The position numbers and the translations under genes are program-made. The notes beneath the pieces were generated by a model. It had not been told where the DNA came from. It did no database searches and saw nothing but the letters and a program-made list of their open reading frames with translations. This document shows, piece after piece, positions 61,438-64,000 of a stretch of 64,000 nt of DNA (position 1 is its first letter; each line of letters opens with the position of its first letter). The DNA is from Mesorhizobium sp. M9A.F.Ca.ET.002.03.1.2 (GTDB lineage Bacteria > Pseudomonadota > Alphaproteobacteria > Rhizobiales > Rhizobiaceae), in contig NZ_CP034443.1 in assembly GCF_003952365.1 (NCBI RefSeq), positions 4,333,001-4,397,000 on the forward strand. The letters run 5' to 3'.

Positions 61438-62679
61438 ATGGACCAGAAAGTCGAAAACATTCCTTACGACGTCGAGGCGATCCGCCGCGACTTCCCGATC
61501 CTGTCGCGGGAAGTCTACGGCAAACCCCTGGTCTATCTCGACAATGGCGCCTCGGCGCAGAAGCCGCAGGTCGTGCTCGACGCCATCCAGCACGCTTATT
61601 CCCAGGAGTATGCCAACGTTCACCGCGGCCTGCATTTCCTGTCCAATGCCGCGACCGACGCCTATGAGAACGCGCGGAAGATAGTGCAGAGGTTCCTCAA
61701 CGCGCCAAGCACCGACAACATCGTCTTCACCTCGAACACAACCGCGGCGATCAACACCGTCGCCTATGGCTTCGGCATGCCGAATATCGGCGAGGGCGAC
61801 GAGATAGTCCTTTCGATCATGGAACACCATTCCAACATCGTGCCCTGGCATTTCATCCGTGAGCGGCAAGGCGCCAGGCTGGTCTGGGTGCCGGTCGACG
61901 ATCTCGGCGTCTTTCATATCGAAGAGTTCGAGAAGCGGCTGACCGACCGCACAAAACTGGTCGCCATCACGCACATGTCGAACGCGCTGGGCACGGTGAC
62001 GCCGATCAAGGAGATCGTGCGCATCGCGCATGCGAGAAACATTCCCGTGCTGGTCGACGGCAGCCAGAGCGCCGTGCATATGCCGATCGACGTGCAGGAT
62101 CTCGACTGCGATTTCTTCGTCTTCACCGGCCACAAGGTCTACGGTCCCTCAGGCATCGGCGTGCTCTACGGCAAGAAGGAGATGCTGGAGCGCATGCGCC
62201 CGTTCATGGGCGGCGGCGAGATGATCGAGGAGGTGACGCAAGACATCGTCACCTACAACGATCCGCCGCACCGCTTCGAGGCCGGCACGCCGCCGATCGT
62301 GCAGGCGATCGGGCTGGGTGCAGCGCTCGAATACATGGAAAAGATCGGCCGCGAGCGCATCGCCGCCCACGAGGCCGATCTGAAGGATTATGCCCATGAG
62401 CGGCTGCGCGCCATCAATTCGCTGCGCATCTTCGGCGACGCGCCCGGCAAGGGCGCCATCATCTCCTTCGAATTGCAGGGCATTCATGCCCATGACGTCT
62501 CGATGGTGATAGATAGGCAAGGCGTTGCCGTACGCGCCGGCACGCATTGCGCCCAGCCGCTGTTGAAACGCTTCGGCGTAACGTCCACATGCAGGGCATC
62601 GTTCGGTATGTATAATACCAGGGCCGAAGTCGACGCTTTGGCCGATGCGCTGGAAAAAGCGCGAAAGTTCTTCGGGTGA
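61438..62679 (+). CDS. sufS: Cysteine desulfurase SufS
   Basis: A 413-residue class II desulfurase. The PLP Lys is in FTGHKVYGPSGIGVLYG and the active-site Cys in AGTHCAQPLLKRFG, the short-loop SufS form. It delivers persulfide sulfur to the SufBCD scaffold, usually helped by SufE or SufU, neither of which is visible here. It lies within the suf operon and nearly overlaps the sufT gene (stop at 62679, next ATG at 62685). Confidence 0.97.
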   Translation: MDQKVENIPYDVEAIRRDFPILSREVYGKPLVYLDNGASAQKPQVVLDAIQHAYSQEYANVHRGLHFLSNAATDAYENARKIVQRFLNAPSTDNIVFTSNTTAAINTVAYGFGMPNIGEGDEIVLSIMEHHSNIVPWHFIRERQGARLVWVPVDDLGVFHIEEFEKRLTDRTKLVAITHMSNALGTVTPIKEIVRIAHARNIPVLVDGSQSAVHMPIDVQDLDCDFFVFTGHKVYGPSGIGVLYGKKEMLERMRPFMGGGEMIEEVTQDIVTYNDPPHRFEAGTPPIVQAIGLGAALEYMEKIGRERIAAHEADLKDYAHERLRAINSLRIFGDAPGKGAIISFELQGIHAHDVSMVIDRQGVAVRAGTHCAQPLLKRFGVTSTCRASFGMYNTRAEVDALADALEKARKFFG

Positions 62680-62684
62680 CGATC

Positions 62685-63077
62685 ATGGATGATGCCAGCC
62701 ATACCGCTGAGACCACCCCGGAAACGGCCGCTGATGAGGTGGTTTCCGCCTCGACCATTCCCGCCGACGAACTGGCGCGGCTGACCGACGACATCGTCTC
62801 GGCGCTGAAGACGGTCTACGATCCGGAAATCCCGGCCGACATCTACGAGCTTGGCCTCGTCTACAAGATCGACATCGAGGACGACCGCTCGGTCAAGATC
62901 GACATGACGCTGACCGCGCCCGGCTGCCCGGTGGCCGGCGAAATGCCCGGCTGGGTCGAGAATGCCGTCGGCGCCGTCGAAGGCGTCTCCGGCGTCGAGG
63001 TCAACATGACCTTCGATCCGCCGTGGTCGCCCGACCGCATGTCGGAAGAGGCGCAGGTGGCGGTGGGCTGGTATTGA
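62685..63077 (+). CDS. sufT: SUF-associated Fe-S assembly protein SufT (DUF59/MIP18)
   Basis: A 130-residue protein with the DUF59 domain: YDPEIPADIYELGLVYKIDI and LTAPGCPVAGEMPG, whose Cys is conserved, then VNMTFDPPWSPDRMS. It helps maturation of Fe-S proteins. The start ATG at 62685 is used; a GTG at 62676 overlapping the sufS stop is possible. The variable N-terminal tail of about 40 residues is Ala/Thr/Glu-rich. Confidence 0.93.
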   Translation: MDDASHTAETTPETAADEVVSASTIPADELARLTDDIVSALKTVYDPEIPADIYELGLVYKIDIEDDRSVKIDMTLTAPGCPVAGEMPGWVENAVGAVEGVSGVEVNMTFDPPWSPDRMSEEAQVAVGWY

Positions 63078-63079
63078 AC

Positions 63080-63601
63080 TTAGTCGACCTTGGCGCCATG
63101 GGCTTTGGCATAGGCTGTGATCGCTGAGAACAGCTCGTCAAATTTGACGTCGAGGTCTCTCGTGCCAATACACATCGCGTCTAACCCCATCGCTCTATTT
63201 GGCCCTCGACTCCAGCGCGCCATTTTGGTCAAAGAGGGGCTCTGCCAGACGCTCTCTAGGACTTCCACCAAAAGGAACTTTTGTCGCCGATAACTCCGCT
63301 CAGAAATGTGCTTCACCACGCTCCATGGAATGAACTCTGCTGACAGGCGGACGTCCCAAAAACCCTTAGGCGACAAAATTAGCGTTGGCCGTTTCAAATC
63401 GAAAAGACGCACCACAGCGATCACAAAAGTGCCGGTGAACGATATGGCCACTATCCAACCAAGAAATTGCTCGAAGCTACCTGGAGGGGCCCATCCAAGT
63501 TCAATGCCCAAAGTGGCCATCGCCACCGATAAAACAGCTAGCAGGCCGAGCCGAGCAGGAGATGACCGAAATTCAACTGTTCGATTGGTGTCAAGCGGCA
63601 T
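63080..63601 (-). CDS. Two-helix membrane protein of the STM3941 type, inserted in the suf operon
   Basis: A 173-residue protein with two hydrophobic segments (about residues 18-38 and 48-66), then a soluble domain starting LKRPTLILSPKGFWDVRLS and WSVVKHISERSYRRQKFLLVEVL, which resembles the STM3941 family of unknown function. It is encoded on the opposite strand to the suf genes, two bases from the sufT stop. Its base composition is visibly less GC-rich than its neighbours, with codons such as CTA, TTA-type and AAA more common, which suggests horizontal insertion between sufT and sufA. Confidence 0.8.
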   Translation of the reverse strand: MPLDTNRTVEFRSSPARLGLLAVLSVAMATLGIELGWAPPGSFEQFLGWIVAISFTGTFVIAVVRLFDLKRPTLILSPKGFWDVRLSAEFIPWSVVKHISERSYRRQKFLLVEVLESVWQSPSLTKMARWSRGPNRAMGLDAMCIGTRDLDVKFDELFSAITAYAKAHGAKVD

Positions 63602-63697
63602 TCAGCCTCCCGTCATACTTCGATTGTCGCCAACTGAAATTACATCCAAATTGGTTGCAGTGAGCAGAAAAGTTCACCATCTTAGGTGAGAATGATC

Positions 63698-63716
63698 CGC
63701 GGGCCTTGAACCCGCG
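63698..63716 (+). promoter_or_regulatory. Stem-loop leader before sufA, matching the sufB leader
   Basis: CGCGGG, loop CCTTGAA, CCCGCG, then GGAGAA and the sufA ATG. The arrangement and loop copy the element at 57690-57708. Confidence 0.6.
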
Positions 63717-63733
63717 CGAAAGTGGAGAATGAC

Positions 63734-64000
63734 ATGGGACGCTTTGCCGTCATCACGATGACCGAAAAGGCCGCCGACCGGGTGCGCGAGATCGTCGCGA
63801 CGCGTGAAGGCGCGCATGGCATTCGCCTAGGCATCAAGAAGGGCGGCTGCGCCGGCATGGAATATACGGTCGATCTGGTGACCGAACCCAACACCAAGGA
63901 CGACCATGTCGAGCGCGACGGCGCCCATGTCTACGTCGCGCCCGAGGCGGCGCTTTTCCTGTTCGGCACCGAGATGGATTTCGAGCAGACGACGCTACGC
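63734..64000 (+). CDS. sufA: Fe-S cluster carrier SufA (HesB/IscA family), cut by the window end
   Basis: The first 89 residues (MGRFAVITMTEKAADRVREI onward) are in the window and the frame is open at the right edge. GIRLGIKKGGCAGMEYTVDL holds the first conserved cysteine; the paired C-terminal Cys-X-Cys is beyond the window. GGAG lies six bases before the ATG. It acts as an A-type carrier that takes clusters from the SufBCD scaffold to target proteins. It is the last suf gene visible. Confidence 0.95.
   Translation, partial: MGRFAVITMTEKAADRVREIVATREGAHGIRLGIKKGGCAGMEYTVDLVTEPNTKDDHVERDGAHVYVAPEAALFLFGTEMDFEQTTLR

Overview
The window reads as a chromosomal segment of a high-GC alphaproteobacterium of the order Hyphomicrobiales (Rhizobiales), most likely Mesorhizobium or a close relative. 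The basis is the gene content and order (rplM-rpsI, clpP-clpX-lon-hupB, the suf cluster), many solute-importing ABC systems, RpoH-like promoter architecture, and palindromic intergenic repeats of the rhizobial mosaic type. Genus is inferred from pattern recognition, not from a search.

Layout. 1-8.7 kb: 3' end of heme A synthase (ctaA), an APH-type kinase, argC, agmatinase, a secreted glycerophosphodiesterase, a divergent aldo/keto reductase-LysR pair with a clear palindrome, the rplM-rpsI ribosomal operon with a textbook promoter, a truncated orphan HicB and a thioesterase. 8.8-17.9 kb: enoyl-CoA hydratase, the first copy of an 836-bp IS5-family element, a VOC protein, an AAA ATPase, a CoA-binding protein, metY, a cupin, and a P450 / sarcosine-oxidase-like group. 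18.2-23.8 kb: the proteostasis block clpP, clpX, lon and hupB, with strong terminators. 23.8-32.6 kb: a sugar locus (aldo/keto reductase, creatininase-family enzyme, Tat-exported binding protein, two permeases, divergent ATPase, FucU/RbsD mutarotase, ribokinase-like kinase). 32.6-34.2 kb: a fluoride-resistance operon (two adjacent crcB genes and a DUF190 gene) behind a recognisable fluoride riboswitch with a terminator platform. 34.2-34.7 kb: tRNA-Asp and tRNA-Val. 34.7-40.3 kb: a gamma-glutamylcyclotransferase-like gene and a ribose-type ABC operon with an SDR and a frameshifted ROK regulator. 40.4-48.5 kb: an M23 peptidase, Bcp peroxiredoxin, a giant YhdP/AsmA-like protein and a hybrid PAS histidine kinase. 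48.6-49.5 kb: the second, inverted copy of the IS. 49.5-56 kb: tyrS, a four-gene envelope (probably lipid A glycosylation) operon, a PaiB-like protein and an alpha/beta hydrolase. 56.3-64 kb: a cysteine desulfurase and the suf Fe-S cluster operon (sufB, C, D, S, T, A), interrupted by an inserted, lower-GC membrane-protein gene and running off the window in sufA.

How the parts work together. The proteases, ribosomal proteins, HU, tyrS, tRNAs and suf genes are housekeeping. The two ABC loci carry their own sugar-processing enzymes and are likely catabolic modules. The fluoride operon is a self-contained riboswitch-controlled export unit. The most notable non-coding signals are the fluoride riboswitch followed by a 19-codon reading frame in phase with crcB, a near-identical stem-loop/Shine-Dalgarno leader before both sufB and sufA, a heptanucleotide array folding into a long hairpin before metY, and two tandem duplications that copy ribosome-binding regions. 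I did not find a clear defence island, CRISPR array, prophage or biosynthetic gene cluster.
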